Part shown: one piece after another, positions 53,737 to 63,796 of the stretch | Layout: each line of letters opens with the position of its first letter | Position numbering within the stretch: position 1 is the first letter of the stretch | Made by a program: the position numbers and the translations under genes | Notes under the pieces: model-generated | The model's database searches: none | What the model saw: the letters and a program-made list of their open reading frames with translations, nothing else | Told to the model about the DNA's origin: nothing | DNA from: Candidatus Eisenbacteria bacterium | Lineage (GTDB): Bacteria > Eisenbacteria > RBG-16-71-46 > JACRLI01 | Assembly (NCBI GenBank): GCA_016235265.1 | Contig: JACRLI010000006.1 | Span: 1-64,000 of the forward strand | DNA: 64,000 nucleotides | Direction of reading: 5' to 3'

Positions 53737-54432
53737 TCACTGTTCGATGACATGCGTGCTCTCGGGAAACGTCGCCGTCCACAGCGCAGCGTCCAGCCGG
53801 CCGTTCTTCACCGCCCGCGACAGCTCCATGCGGAGGTCCTCGCCCGATTCCAGTTGAATGCGGACCTTGCGCGGAAGGTACGTTGCGGGATCCAGGAACA
53901 GCACCGCCCGGCGCACCGCCAGGGTTCCCGGGCGCAGCGGCTCCAGCGTCAGCGCCGGGGCGCCCGCGCGCATGAGCCGCCGGTCCTCCGGTGTGGGCCG
54001 CGTGCCCAGCCGGTAGATGCGGGCCAGCTCCGAAGTGGGCTGTCCCAGGATGAGCAGCCCGACCTGGGCCCGCTCCTCGGGCTTGAGCCGGTAGTGGACG
54101 GCCTGCCGGAGACGGCCCACGTAGATCCAGCCCTCGTCGCCCCGGACCAGGTACTTCTCGGGCCGCGGGGTGTGGAACTCCAGCATCCACCGGTCCGGGC
54201 GCTGGTAGAGGAACAGGCCGCAGCCCTGATCCTCGGCCCGGCGGCTCTCCGGGTTGGGCCAGGCCAGGTTCGCCTGGTAGGTTCTCACGGAGGCCCACGC
54301 CCCGTCCACCCGGCGGCACAGGGCGTCCAGCCCGGGCTCCGCGGCCGCGCCGGCGGGCCCCGTCGCGGGAGCCATCGCCAGCAACGCGGCTACCGCGGCC
54401 GCGCGGAGAAGATCTCTTCCCAGGATGTCCAC
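53737..54432 (-). CDS. LolA-like outer-membrane lipoprotein carrier protein
   Basis: This 231-residue exported protein has a hydrophobic signal (about 8-25, LLRAAAVAALLAMAPA). The mature part shows the LolA-like pattern LCRRVDGAWASVRTYQANLA, YQRPDRWMLEFHTP, WIYVGRLRQAVHYRL and LFLDPATYLPRKVRIQLE, the incomplete beta-barrel that binds lipoprotein acyl chains. Its GTG start lies 43 bases inside the preceding similar gene, with GAAGGTGG upstream. A role in carrying lipoproteins to the outer membrane is inferred. Confidence 0.72.
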   Translation of the reverse strand: MDILGRDLLRAAAVAALLAMAPATGPAGAAAEPGLDALCRRVDGAWASVRTYQANLAWPNPESRRAEDQGCGLFLYQRPDRWMLEFHTPRPEKYLVRGDEGWIYVGRLRQAVHYRLKPEERAQVGLLILGQPTSELARIYRLGTRPTPEDRRLMRAGAPALTLEPLRPGTLAVRRAVLFLDPATYLPRKVRIQLESGEDLRMELSRAVKNGRLDAALWTATFPESTHVIEQ

Positions 54433-55130
54433 GGCACCACCTTCAGTTCGGAGTCCGGGGGCGGGCCGAAGGCCACGCCGTCCATTCCGGAATCCAGCCG
54501 CACGTCGCCGAATTCCATGGTCAGGGTCTGCCGGCGCTCCGGGTCTGTCCACCGGATGCGCCGCGGGTAACCACCGCCCTGCACCTCCGCGTAGCGCTCG
54601 AAATCGACTTCCAGAAATTGCTCGCCCGAATCGTGCCGCCGGGTGAATCGCAGCGGCCGGCCCGCGGGGTTGAGGCGGAGCTCCCAGGTGCCCAGGCTGT
54701 CGCGGCCCGCGACGCGCGCCCCCGTGGAATCGGTCACCGTGTCGGCGTCGCCCGGGGGCCCGCCCAGCGGGTCCAGGAACAGCGCCTGCGTGAGCCGGCC
54801 CGGGTCCAGCGGCGTCACCCGCACCTGGTCCTTGCGGCCGGCCAGCACCGCCCCGAACCGCGGCACCGCGACCCAGAACGAGTCGCCGCGCGCGGTCAGG
54901 TCGAAGGCCTTGAAGAACCCGAAATGGGTGGCCAGGCGCAGCCGGTCGGGGCCCTCGGCCGAGAGGTATCCCTCGATCACCGCGCGCTCGTCGCCCTCTC
55001 GCTCATAGGCCAGCACCACGTCCGAACGCACCGTGCGCGGACCGGCCAGCCCGGCCGCCGGCACGGCGAGGACCACCGCCGCCAGCAGCCCCGCGGCGAT
55101 CGCCCCGTTCAGTCGCGCACCCGCATGCAC
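54390..55130 (-). CDS. Exported LolA/LolB-like hypothetical protein
   Basis: The protein has about 246 residues with a hydrophobic leader (LNGAIAAGLLAAVVLAVPAA) and a beta-rich mature region with LRLATHFGFFKAFDLTARGD and WELRLNPAGRPLRFTRRHDS. TMEFGDVRLDSGMDGVAFGP follows, the pattern of LolA/LolB-fold or DUF4292-type proteins. It overlaps the thioesterase stop and extends into the LolA-like gene. The start is uncertain: a GTG at 55130 is used, though a CTG at the thioesterase stop (CTGA) is possible. Two LolA-like neighbours in tandem suggest paralogues or a lipoprotein-sorting pair. Confidence 0.55.
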   Translation of the reverse strand: MHAGARLNGAIAAGLLAAVVLAVPAAGLAGPRTVRSDVVLAYEREGDERAVIEGYLSAEGPDRLRLATHFGFFKAFDLTARGDSFWVAVPRFGAVLAGRKDQVRVTPLDPGRLTQALFLDPLGGPPGDADTVTDSTGARVAGRDSLGTWELRLNPAGRPLRFTRRHDSGEQFLEVDFERYAEVQGGGYPRRIRWTDPERRQTLTMEFGDVRLDSGMDGVAFGPPPDSELKVVPWTSWEEIFSARPR

Positions 55131-55531
55131 CGCGCGCTCGCGGTCGCCAGCAGCTCCCCGGTGGCCGCCACGCGCGCCTCGGCCCGGGTGTCCACCACGC
55201 GGCCGCGGTCCGCCTCGATCCAGCCTTTCCACAGCACCTCGTGTCCGGTCGGAGTGGGGCGGTGCAGGCGCACCGTGATCTCCGAGGTGAGCGCCCGCCG
55301 GCCCAGCATGTGCAGCAGACGCACCATCAGCTCGTCCAGCACCAGCCCCACCAGGCCCCCGTGCATGCGCCCCGCGTAGCTCTGGTGCTCGCGGCCCGGT
55401 GTGAACCGGGTGAGCAGGAACCCCGAGCCGTCCAGCTCGAAGTCCAGCCGCAGACCGATGGGGTTCTCGGTGCCACAGGCGAAACACCAGCGGTCGTCCT
55501 CGGTGGCGGAAGCCGGGCTCATGGGATCCAT
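55109..55531 (-). CDS. PaaI-like hotdog thioesterase
   Basis: The protein has about 140 residues in a single hotdog fold. WCFACGTENPIGLRLDFELD opens the domain and HQSYAGRMHGGLVGLVLDE carries the catalytic region; SEITVRLHRPTPTGHEVLWK follows. It hydrolyses an unidentified acyl- or aryl-CoA. Two ATGs 9 bases apart are possible starts; the upstream one is given. It is first in a run of five minus-strand genes to the M20 peptidase. Confidence 0.8.
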   Translation of the reverse strand: MDPMSPASATEDDRWCFACGTENPIGLRLDFELDGSGFLLTRFTPGREHQSYAGRMHGGLVGLVLDELMVRLLHMLGRRALTSEITVRLHRPTPTGHEVLWKGWIEADRGRVVDTRAEARVAATGELLATASARCMRVRD

Positions 55532-55609
55532 CCTGATTGTGGGACGCCGGGCGACACCAACCCGTTGGCGGCGACCGGAAGACGGGGGCAGGCCCGCGAA
55601 GGCCAAACC

Positions 55610-55636
55610 GGGCCACCGGAGACGCCCCGGTGGCCC
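55610..55636 (-). terminator. Candidate terminator of the second secreted-protein gene
   Basis: A 10-bp stem (GGGCCACCGG / CCGGTGGCCC) with a 7-base loop, about 51 bases after the stop of the 1165-residue protein. On the minus strand it is followed by GGTTTGG, a short T-run only. Confidence 0.5.
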
Positions 55637-55653
55637 GGCAGGGTTCCAGCTAC

Positions 55654-55659
55654 ATTATA
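55654..55659 (-). promoter_or_regulatory. TATAAT -10-like element upstream of the thioesterase gene
   Basis: A consensus TATAAT in the context CTATATAATG stands out in GC-rich sequence, 123 bases upstream of the thioesterase start. No good -35 is seen at 16-18 bases. If used, the hairpin at 55610-55636 would fall in the leader, hinting at attenuation. Confidence 0.35.
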
Positions 55660-55686
55660 TAGGGCCGTCGACCGGCCCGCCCGGGT

Positions 55687-58600
55687 CTAGCGCAGCCAGA
55701 GCACTTTCCGGCTGAGCGAGTGGCCCCCGGCGTCGAGGCGCAGGAAGTACACGCCCGAACCGGCCCGGGAGCCTCCGTCCAGGGCGCCGTCCCAGGCGAC
55801 TGACTGCGGCCCCGCTTCCCGGGTGTCGTGCACCAGGGTGTGGACCTGCCGGCCCGAGACGTCGAACACGAGGAGCTTCACGGGCACCCGCTCGGAGGAG
55901 CGGCCCGGGACCACGAAGGAGATGCGGGCCATCCCGCGCGCCGGGTTGGGACGGACCTGCCCCAGGCCAAGCGAAAAGTGCACCGGCACCACCGGCACGG
56001 CCAGCGGCCGGGCGCTCGCCACCACGGCGCCGTCCTTCACCAGCTCGTAGAGGAAGTTCGCCGCGTCGGTGTCCAGCCGGTCGTCGGTGCCGCCCGGTCC
56101 GGCCGCGGCCGACCAGGTGCCCAGGCACACGGGCCGCGACATCGCCCCCGAGCCGTAGGCCGCCAGGTCATAGCGGAGCAACTGCAGGTTTCCGCCGGCG
56201 GCCTCGGCCGGCACGTTCCAGCGCACGCGGACATCCGAGCCGTGGAGCGCGGCGGTCAGGCCGATGCGCGCCGCCAGCCGGCAGTCGGCGTTGGCACAGG
56301 TGTCCGGCGCCTGCGCCAGGGTGAGCGAGTAGATGTCGTAGCCGTCCCGCTTGATGCGGTCCGACTGCCACACCACGGTGAGCGCCGAGGCACCCGAGTA
56401 GGCGGGGACGGCGGAGCCGTGCACCGCGTCCTGGAACTCGGTGTCGGTGTTCACGAACAGGTTCCGGCCCAGGAAGCGCAGCTGCGAGGCGGTCCCCGCG
56501 TCGGCGGCGGGAATCGCGTGGTAGCCCTGGCGCATGACGTTGTAGTTGGCCCCGGTCCGGCGGTCGGCCCACATCACGGTGAAGGTGTTGCCCGCGGGGT
56601 CGGCCGCGATCTGCGGGTCGTACTGGCTGGCGCTGAGGTAGTTCACGAAGCCGGCGGCGTCCGCCTCCAGCGCCACGGTGTCGTCGTTGACCAGGAAGCT
56701 CGGGCCGTCCGGGTACACCTGCAGCGTGTCGCCGGTGAGGTAGCGCACGCGGTACAGCCGCCCACGGATGTCCTCCCGCGAGGTGGTGCCCAGCCGCTCG
56801 TCCTGGAAGGCCACCGCGTAGGTGTCCAGGCCCAGGTAGCCGGTGGCGGAGCGCTGCTGCGTGAACAGGAATCCGAGGCCCAGCGAGTCGGTGACCGAGA
56901 AGGACTGGCTGGCAATCAGGCGCCCGAGCTCATCGAGCATCGGCACCAGCCGGCCGGGCGCGCGGAAAAAGCGTCCGACCACGTCCTTGTTGGTGAACGC
57001 CAGCGTGCCCTGGGTCTGCACTGAGATGGAGTTCCAGAACAGCACCCCGTTGCCGGCCGGGTCCACCGCCACCGAGGGCTCCGTGGACGGGTACGCCCCA
57101 TCACCCAGCGACGCGCGCACGGGGCTGCCCGTGGCCAGCCCGCTGGCGTCCACCGGCACCATCCAGATGTCCACCACGTGGACCGGGTTGACGGTGCCCA
57201 CCACCCGCCGGTTGTCCTCCCAGGCCACCACGCCGCCGCCGCCGGGCTGGCCGGAGATCGCGGGGCGGAACTGCTGGAACGTGTCGCGCGACGCGCCCGC
57301 GCCCGGGCCAGCCAGCTGCGACTCGGCGCCGTCGGGGGCGTTGTCCGCGCGGAAATGGCGGCGGTACAGCAGGAAATTGCCGGTGCGGGCGTCCTCCCAC
57401 ACCACCGTGAAGCCGCCCAGGTCGTCCATCGCCACGCGCGGGTGGTCCTGCCACGAGCCGGCCGCATCGGAGTTGACGCGGAAATTGGCGCCCACCCGGC
57501 CGCCGGAGGCATCCAGCACCTGGCCGTAGACGTCCGGGTCCAGCGTGCCGTTGCGGAAGTCCGTCCACACCGCCACGCCCTTGCCCGAGGTGTTGTACGA
57601 CACGTGCGGCGAAACCTGGTCGGGCTGGCGGTCCCGCACCAGCGCCGAGTCCTGCGAGGCGCCGGAGCCCAGCACGCGGAGCACGACGTCGTTGTTCCCG
57701 GTGCGGAAGTCGGACCACGCGGCCAGTCGCGCGGTGGGCTCCTGGTCGGTGCCGAAGGCGACGGTACGCGGGTAGTTGCGCCGGACCAGCCCACCGCCCG
57801 AGTTCAGGCGCTGGCTGGCGGAAAGCGGCGCCAGGGCGGCGCTCAGCAACCGCTCATGGACCGTCTGGGCCCCTCCCGCGGACTGGGCGGCCAGCCACGA
57901 GAACGTCAGGCTGCCGTCGCGGAGGCGGGCCAGAGAGGGCGACGTGGCCCCCAGGCCGGTGGAGTCGCTCACCACCACGCTGGCGGTGGAACCGGCCCCA
58001 CCTCCGCGCAGCCAGGCGGAGGCGGCGATGCGGCGGGCGCGGATCACGCCGGGCGAGACCAGCGAGTCCACCCACGCCAGGGTGAAGGTCCCCGAGGTGT
58101 CTCCGGCCGTCGGCGGCAGCAGCGCCGGGCGGGATGCGGCGCGCACGTCCAGCGAGTCCCCCCGGGCCCGGTCGTCGAGCAGGACCATGTTCAGGTCCAG
58201 CGGCGCGCCCTTGGTGGCATGGAAGGTGGTGAACATGCGGCCGAAGATGGAACGCTTGCCGCCGCGGCCCACCAGGTTGCGGGCCTGCCACGCCACCATG
58301 AAGCTCGAGTCGCCCGGGATGTTGGTGAAGGCGATCGCCGGCAGGGTGGAGTCGAACGGCTTGTACAGCAGCTTCTCCGGCGTGCCCACCGCCACCGAGA
58401 CCTGGAACGGGGTGATCTTGACCCGGTTGGCGCTGTCGAAGCGCACGGCGAAGATGTCGGTGGTCACGGAACTGCGGTCGTCCGCCCACGCCACCACGAC
58501 GTTGCCGACGTCGTCCATGGCCACCGCCGGGCGAGTGTGGGTGAACTTGGCCTCGTCGTCACGGCCCACGTTGCACTTGAGGTTGGGGCCCACCGCGGAG

Positions 58601-59184
58601 CCGTCGGCCAGGAATCGCTGCATCCACACGTCGCTGGCACCCTGGCGGCTGTCGGACCACACCACCACGAAGTCGCCCTGCGCGTTCATGGCCACCGCGG
58701 GACGCTGCTGGTCCACGTACTGGGCGTCGTCGTTCACCAGCCACGCGGGCTCGGTGCGCCCGTGCGGCACGATGGGCTGACCGGAAGGATCGAGCAGCAG
58801 CGCGCGCACGTCTCCGTCGCCGAAGCGCACGTCGCGCCACACCACGACGATGTTGCGGCCCGGGTACGAGGCGGCCGCGACCTGGTCCTGGTCGGTGCCC
58901 ATCGTGCCGGTGGTGTCGTTGATGATGCCCTGCTCGCCGGCGACGGCCGCCGCGGCGGGGCGGGCGAAGGCGCCGGCCGCGTGGACATCGGCGCTGCGGT
59001 CCCGGTCCAGGGACTGGCGCCAGCGCCAGGCTTCAAGGGCACGGGGCGTGACGTGGACCGGTTCCACCGCGCCCGCGCGGCCCGCGGCGGGCCCGGCGAC
59101 GGAGGCGGCGCCGGACACGCGGGGCAGACCGAGGATTACGGCCAGGGCCAGGGCCAGCCGGAAAATGACGGAACGCGACGACAT
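55687..59184 (-). CDS. Large secreted repeat protein with C-terminal FlgD/T9SS-like sorting domain
   Basis: This 1165-residue protein has a signal peptide (about 1-26, ending SGA). It contains at least six degenerate repeats of about 50-110 residues with core (R/E)PAVAMD-x-x-GN-x-VVVW-x-D-x-R, for example RPAVAMNAQGDFVVVWSDSR and HPRVAMDDLGGFTVVWEDAR, probably beta-propeller or TolB-like blades. The last about 90 residues (QVRPNPARGMARISFVVPGR...SGVYFLRLDAGGHSLSRK) are a FlgD Ig/T9SS-type sorting domain. The ATG has GAGGGGG upstream. Function unknown; likely surface or secreted. Confidence 0.78.
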   Translation of the reverse strand: MSSRSVIFRLALALAVILGLPRVSGAASVAGPAAGRAGAVEPVHVTPRALEAWRWRQSLDRDRSADVHAAGAFARPAAAAVAGEQGIINDTTGTMGTDQDQVAAASYPGRNIVVVWRDVRFGDGDVRALLLDPSGQPIVPHGRTEPAWLVNDDAQYVDQQRPAVAMNAQGDFVVVWSDSRQGASDVWMQRFLADGSAVGPNLKCNVGRDDEAKFTHTRPAVAMDDVGNVVVAWADDRSSVTTDIFAVRFDSANRVKITPFQVSVAVGTPEKLLYKPFDSTLPAIAFTNIPGDSSFMVAWQARNLVGRGGKRSIFGRMFTTFHATKGAPLDLNMVLLDDRARGDSLDVRAASRPALLPPTAGDTSGTFTLAWVDSLVSPGVIRARRIAASAWLRGGGAGSTASVVVSDSTGLGATSPSLARLRDGSLTFSWLAAQSAGGAQTVHERLLSAALAPLSASQRLNSGGGLVRRNYPRTVAFGTDQEPTARLAAWSDFRTGNNDVVLRVLGSGASQDSALVRDRQPDQVSPHVSYNTSGKGVAVWTDFRNGTLDPDVYGQVLDASGGRVGANFRVNSDAAGSWQDHPRVAMDDLGGFTVVWEDARTGNFLLYRRHFRADNAPDGAESQLAGPGAGASRDTFQQFRPAISGQPGGGGVVAWEDNRRVVGTVNPVHVVDIWMVPVDASGLATGSPVRASLGDGAYPSTEPSVAVDPAGNGVLFWNSISVQTQGTLAFTNKDVVGRFFRAPGRLVPMLDELGRLIASQSFSVTDSLGLGFLFTQQRSATGYLGLDTYAVAFQDERLGTTSREDIRGRLYRVRYLTGDTLQVYPDGPSFLVNDDTVALEADAAGFVNYLSASQYDPQIAADPAGNTFTVMWADRRTGANYNVMRQGYHAIPAADAGTASQLRFLGRNLFVNTDTEFQDAVHGSAVPAYSGASALTVVWQSDRIKRDGYDIYSLTLAQAPDTCANADCRLAARIGLTAALHGSDVRVRWNVPAEAAGGNLQLLRYDLAAYGSGAMSRPVCLGTWSAAAGPGGTDDRLDTDAANFLYELVKDGAVVASARPLAVPVVPVHFSLGLGQVRPNPARGMARISFVVPGRSSERVPVKLLVFDVSGRQVHTLVHDTREAGPQSVAWDGALDGGSRAGSGVYFLRLDAGGHSLSRKVLWLR

Positions 59185-59348
59185 AGTCCCCCTCGCGAGA
59201 AACCTGCTTCTCATGCTCGACGTCGTAGAAATCCAGTGCAGGGCGCCCAGTCTACGAATGGCGCAAAACCCTGTCAATCCGCGCGCAAGGTGCCATCGGC
59301 ACCCGGTGCGCGGGCTGCGAACGTGGAACCTCAGGGAGGGGTAGGAAA

Positions 59349-61769
59349 TCAGGACGCGGAAGCTGGCACGGAGACCTGCGAGAAATCCCAACCGCCCAGC
59401 AGCAGCCTCTGGGTGCGGCGCAGCAGCTTCAACCGCCTGTCCCGCACGGCCGGGTCCTCGGCCATCACCAGGACATCCAGGAAGAACTGGTCAATCGGGG
59501 CGCGCAGGCGGAGTAGTTCGCCCAGCGCCTCGTCGTAGCGCCGACCACGGTAGCATTCTAGCACCCGCGGGGAGACCTCCTCAAGGGCGTCCCACAGCTT
59601 TCGGTCCCCGGGCTCAAGACCGTCCTCGGTGCCGTCGCTTGGGTCTAAGTTGCTTTCTTTCAATATGTTGGAGACTCGCTTGTACAGCGTGGACAGGCCG
59701 TAGAGCTCCTCGCGGGCCCGGGCGTCGGCGCCCCCACCGCCCAGGAGGTCGTGCATCACCCGGGCGCGGGCGGCCGCATCCAGCGGATCGAACACCTCGC
59801 CTTCCAGGATTCGGCCGGCCTCCAGCGCGGCGTTGACCGCCTCGGTGGAGTAGTCGGCCAGAAACGCGCGAAGCCGCGCGGCGAGGAACGTGAACACCTG
59901 CGCGGAGAGCCCGGGCAGCGCATCGGCGGGCACTCGCTCGCCATAGCCGCGCAGGGCCTCCTCCACGTGCGCGCGGGGCAGCGCCATGTGGTCGGCCAGC
60001 AGCAGCGCCACCAGCCCGTTGCCCGCGCGGCGCACGCCGAAGGGGTCCTCGGAGCCCTTGGGGATGCGACCGGCGGCGAAGAAGCCGGCCACCGAGTCCA
60101 GCTTGTCGAGCAGCGCCAGCGCGCGCGCCTCGCGCGTGGAGTGCAGCTTGCTCCGCACCTCCGCGGCTCCCGCCGCGGCTTCCCCCCCGGTGACCAGGAA
60201 GGCGCGGTCCCCGGCTTCGGTCACCGACTCGCGCGGCAGGTAGTGCTCCGCCATGGGCCCGGTCACCTCGGCCGCTTCCCCGCAGCGCTCGGCGTACAGC
60301 GCGCCCATGCGGCCCTCGAGGCTGGTGAACTCCTTGCCGTCCTTGATCATCTCGGCGGTCAGGTCGAGCTTCATCAGCCACGCCGCGCGCTCCAGCGCGG
60401 CCACCGAGCCCGGCGCCACGCCCGCCGCGGCGCCGATCGAGCGCGCCAGGCGCGACACGCGCCCGGCCTTCTCGTGCACGCTGCCCCAGCCCTCCAGCCA
60501 CACGATGCCCTTCAGCGGCTCCGCCTGCTCCTCGGCGGGGGCGGCGACGGTCTTGCGCCAGCGCGCGAGGTCGGTGTCCCAGTAGAAGCGCGCGTCGTCG
60601 AGGCGCGCCTTGAGCACGCGCTCGTTGCCGCGCGCGATGGGTGAGAGCACCTCGTCCAGCGCCGAGAGCGTGGTCTCGCGCGCCCGCTCGGGGTGGCGCT
60701 GCACCTCCCCCAGCGCGCCGGGCTCCGCGGACTCCAGGATGGCGTGCAACCCGCGCGCCAGTCCCCCGGCCACGTCCTGTCCCAGCCGCTCCTCCAGGTA
60801 CGCGCGGCAGGCGTTGGCCACGCAGAGGAACGCGGGCTTCAGGCTCCCGCCGGCGTCGAGCACCGCGAAGTAGCGCTGGTGCTCGCGCATGGCGGTAACG
60901 ATGACCTCGCGCGGCAGGTCCAGGTAGGCGGGGTCGAACCCGCCGCACACCACGGCGGGCCACTCCACCAGGTCGGCTGTGATCTCCACCAGTTCCTCGT
61001 CCTCGAGCAGCGTCCCGCCGGCGGCGGCCGCCAGGCGGCGCAGCCCGGCGCGGATCTCGCGGCGGCGGTCCGCGGCGCTCACCATCACGCCGCGCTCGCG
61101 CAACGCGGCCAGGTAGCCCTCCAGCAGCTTCTCCCCCGCCGCGCCGCGGCCCAGGCCCTTCAGCTCGAAGAAGCCCGGGTGGAAGAAGCGGTGGCCGGCG
61201 GTGCGCACCCCCGAGGTCACGTCGGCGAAGGACACTTCCAGCGGCCGGCCGTCCAGCAGCGCCACGATCCAGCGCACCGGCCGCGCGAAGCGCGCGCCCG
61301 TGGGCTCCCAGCGCATGGTCTTGGGAAATGACAGCGCCGCCAGGGCCTCGGGGATGGCTTTCTGCAGCGCCTCGCGCACCGAGGCGCCGGTGCGGGTCAC
61401 ACGCGCGGCCACGTACTCGCCCTTGGGCGTCTGCACGAAGTGGATCTGCTCCAGCGACACGCCCTGGCCCTTGAGGAATCCCTCCAGCGCCCGCGTCGGC
61501 CTGCCCTCGGCGTCGAAGGCGACCTTGCGGCCCGGGCCGGTGACTTCCAGCTCCTGGTCGGGGTGCTTTTCCGGCACGCCCGCGGCCACGATCGCCAGGC
61601 GCCGCGGCGTGTACAGCCCGTGCTCCGCCCCCAGCATGCGGAACGCGCCGGCCCCGCCGAGCGCCTCGGTCAGCGCCCTCGAACGCGCCAGTTCCTGCCA
61701 CGCGCGCCGCACGTAGTCCGCCGGGAGTTCCTCGACGCCGATTTCCAGCAGGAAGTTCCCGCCGCTCAT
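59349..61769 (-). CDS. glyS: Glycyl-tRNA synthetase beta subunit
   Basis: This 806-residue subunit of the alpha2beta2 enzyme is longer than the usual about 690. Matches include [55 protein letters not shown] and GHRFFHPG near the N-terminus, then [37 protein letters not shown] (HD-like region) and the anticodon-binding end [13 protein letters not shown] follow. Extra length seems to sit mainly after [18 protein letters not shown], between about 305 and 365. Start overlaps the glyQ stop (ATGA). Confidence 0.96.
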   Translation of the reverse strand: MSGGNFLLEIGVEELPADYVRRAWQELARSRALTEALGGAGAFRMLGAEHGLYTPRRLAIVAAGVPEKHPDQELEVTGPGRKVAFDAEGRPTRALEGFLKGQGVSLEQIHFVQTPKGEYVAARVTRTGASVREALQKAIPEALAALSFPKTMRWEPTGARFARPVRWIVALLDGRPLEVSFADVTSGVRTAGHRFFHPGFFELKGLGRGAAGEKLLEGYLAALRERGVMVSAADRRREIRAGLRRLAAAAGGTLLEDEELVEITADLVEWPAVVCGGFDPAYLDLPREVIVTAMREHQRYFAVLDAGGSLKPAFLCVANACRAYLEERLGQDVAGGLARGLHAILESAEPGALGEVQRHPERARETTLSALDEVLSPIARGNERVLKARLDDARFYWDTDLARWRKTVAAPAEEQAEPLKGIVWLEGWGSVHEKAGRVSRLARSIGAAAGVAPGSVAALERAAWLMKLDLTAEMIKDGKEFTSLEGRMGALYAERCGEAAEVTGPMAEHYLPRESVTEAGDRAFLVTGGEAAAGAAEVRSKLHSTREARALALLDKLDSVAGFFAAGRIPKGSEDPFGVRRAGNGLVALLLADHMALPRAHVEEALRGYGERVPADALPGLSAQVFTFLAARLRAFLADYSTEAVNAALEAGRILEGEVFDPLDAAARARVMHDLLGGGGADARAREELYGLSTLYKRVSNILKESNLDPSDGTEDGLEPGDRKLWDALEEVSPRVLECYRGRRYDEALGELLRLRAPIDQFFLDVLVMAEDPAVRDRRLKLLRRTQRLLLGGWDFSQVSVPASAS

Positions 61770-62764
61770 GCGCCCACCGCCCCTTCCGCCCCGGCCGCGC
61801 GCCGCTTCGCCGCCGGCGGGGCCGCCGGGAGTTCCGCCGCGGACCCGCCCCGGCCGTCGGCGCGGCCCAGCGGGAAGCCCATCTCCTCGCGCTGCTTCAG
61901 GAACCCCACGGCCGCCTTGCGCGCCACCTTGCGCACGCGCGCGATGTAGCCCACGCGCTCGCTCACCGAGATGGCGCCGCGCGCGTCCAGCATGTTGAAG
62001 GCGTGCGAACACTTGATCACGCAGTCATAGCCGGGCATCACCAGGCGCAGGTCCAGCAGCCGCTGCGCCTCCTTCTCGTAGAACTCGAACATGCGGAAGT
62101 GCTGTTCCACGTCGGCTTCCTCGAAGTTGTACTTCGAGTACTCCTGCTCGTTCCGCAGCCACAGGTCCTGCCACGTCACCCCCCCGCCGGGCCACGCCGG
62201 GTCGCGCGCCATCACCACGTCGTGGACGCGCTCCAGCCCCTGCACCTCCAGCGCGATGCGCTCCAGCCCGTAGGTCAGCTCCGCGGAGATCACGTCCAGG
62301 TCAATCCCGCCGCACTGCTGGAAGTAGGTGAACTGGCTGATCTCGGTACCGTCCATCCACACCTGCCAGCCCAGGCCCCAGGCGCCCAGCGTGGGGCTTT
62401 CCCAGTCGTCCTCGACGAAGCGGATGTCGTGGAACTCGGTGTCGATGCCCATGGCCTTGAGGCTCTGGAGATAAAGGTCCAGCACGTCCGCCGGCGCCGG
62501 CTTGAGCAGCACCTGGTACTGGAAGAACTGCTGGAAGCGGTTGGGGTTCTCCCCGTAGCGGCCGTCCTTGGGGCGGCGCGAGGGCTCCACATAGGCCACC
62601 TTCCACGGCTCGGGGCCCAGCGCGCGCAGGAACGAGGCCGGGTTGAACGTGCCGGCGCCCACCTCGCTGCTGTAGGGCTGGGCCAGCACGCAACCGCGCT
62701 CCACCCAGAAGCGTTCGAGGCCCAGCAGCATTTCCTGGAACGTGGGCGGCGTGGTGCGGGTCAT
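61766..62764 (-). CDS. glyQ: Glycyl-tRNA synthetase alpha subunit
   Basis: This 332-residue catalytic class II synthetase subunit charges tRNA-Gly. Typical sequence: [79 protein letters not shown] and [14 protein letters not shown]. The C-terminus has an Ala-rich extension of about 35 residues ([16 protein letters not shown]) beyond the usual end. Start overlaps the recO stop. Confidence 0.98.
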   Translation of the reverse strand: MTRTTPPTFQEMLLGLERFWVERGCVLAQPYSSEVGAGTFNPASFLRALGPEPWKVAYVEPSRRPKDGRYGENPNRFQQFFQYQVLLKPAPADVLDLYLQSLKAMGIDTEFHDIRFVEDDWESPTLGAWGLGWQVWMDGTEISQFTYFQQCGGIDLDVISAELTYGLERIALEVQGLERVHDVVMARDPAWPGGGVTWQDLWLRNEQEYSKYNFEEADVEQHFRMFEFYEKEAQRLLDLRLVMPGYDCVIKCSHAFNMLDARGAISVSERVGYIARVRKVARKAAVGFLKQREEMGFPLGRADGRGGSAAELPAAPPAAKRRAAGAEGAVGA

Positions 62765-63582
62765 GGGCTCGGTTCCTCAGGTGTTGGGATCGCTGGCCCC
62801 GCCGGCGCGGGGCCCGGTTCGTCCCGGACCTCGAGACGCTTGAGCATCTCGAGCGATTTGAGGCCGCGGAAGTTGTGCAGGTGCGCGGCCAGGAACAGCT
62901 GGATCAGGCGCGCCGCCTCGCGCAGCGCGCCGCGGTCCCCGCCCGGCATGGGCGGTTCGGTGGCGGTGTCGCCGTTGAGATATCGCAGCCAGTCGGCCGC
63001 GCCGGCGGACACCGTTTCCAGCGGGCCGCGCGAGGCGGCGCACGCGGCACACACCAGCGCGCCGTCCTCCGGGTGGAAGCGCAGCCTCTCGCGCGCGCTC
63101 GAGCCGCACCCGGGGCACGCCGCGAAGGCGGCCCGGTAGCCCAGGCACGCCGCCACCTCCAGCTCGAAGGAGGCGAAGATCAGGCCCAGGCGGTCGCGGC
63201 CGGCGTGCTCGAGGCGCTCCAGCACCTCCGCCAGCAGCGCGAAGCACTCCGGCCCGGATTCCTCCCCGGTCACGCCCTGGTCGCACAGTTCCAGCGCCGC
63301 GCTGCCGAAGGCCAGGTGGGCCGCGTCGGCCCCCAGCCCCGGGTGCACCCGCAGCGGGTCCGCCGATTTGAGCAGCTGCAGCTCGCGGCCGGCCTTGTCG
63401 TAGTACACCGCCTGCACCACCGAGAAGAGCTCCAGCTGCGAGCCCATCCGGCTGCGCGGTCCGCGCACGCCCTTGGCCATCACGCGCATCTTGCCGCGGT
63501 CACGGGTGAGCAGCACCGCGATGCGGCTGGTGTCGCCGAACGGGTAGGTCCGGAGGACGATGGCTTCGGTCGATAGGATCAA
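62761..63582 (-). CDS. recO: DNA repair protein RecO
   Basis: This 273-residue recombination mediator loads RecA with RecR. It has the N-terminal OB-fold ([20 protein letters not shown]) and the zinc finger CPGCGSS...LVCAAC (about 143-170) found in many RecO proteins. [17 protein letters not shown] near the C-terminus is also typical. The start is TTG (LILSTEA...), as no ATG fits. Its stop overlaps glyQ by 4 bases. Confidence 0.92.
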   Translation of the reverse strand: MILSTEAIVLRTYPFGDTSRIAVLLTRDRGKMRVMAKGVRGPRSRMGSQLELFSVVQAVYYDKAGRELQLLKSADPLRVHPGLGADAAHLAFGSAALELCDQGVTGEESGPECFALLAEVLERLEHAGRDRLGLIFASFELEVAACLGYRAAFAACPGCGSSARERLRFHPEDGALVCAACAASRGPLETVSAGAADWLRYLNGDTATEPPMPGGDRGALREAARLIQLFLAAHLHNFRGLKSLEMLKRLEVRDEPGPAPAGPAIPTPEEPSP

Positions 63583-63721
63583 GGGTGGATAGACCTGCGT
63601 TCGCGGGATCGGCCGCCTTGTGACTGGCGCGATTCTAACAGGAGGAGCGGCGCGGAGTCCATCGGGGCTGGGGTCGGGAAGGCGCGCGGCGTCCGTGGAA
63701 AGCCGGAGCGTCCCGAAATCA

Positions 63722-63755
63722 CGAACGGGAGCGGCTGTGGGGCCGCCCCCGTTCG
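63722..63755 (-). terminator. Terminator of the cupredoxin-like gene
   Basis: A 14-bp stem (CGAACGGGAGCGGC / GCCGCCCCCGTTCG, one wobble) with a 6-base loop, followed on the minus strand by TGATTTCGG. It lies 41 bases after the stop codon at 63797. Confidence 0.65.
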
Positions 63756-63796
63756 CATCCTGCAACCTGCGTCCGCGTCGTGGATCGCGCCCCGGC

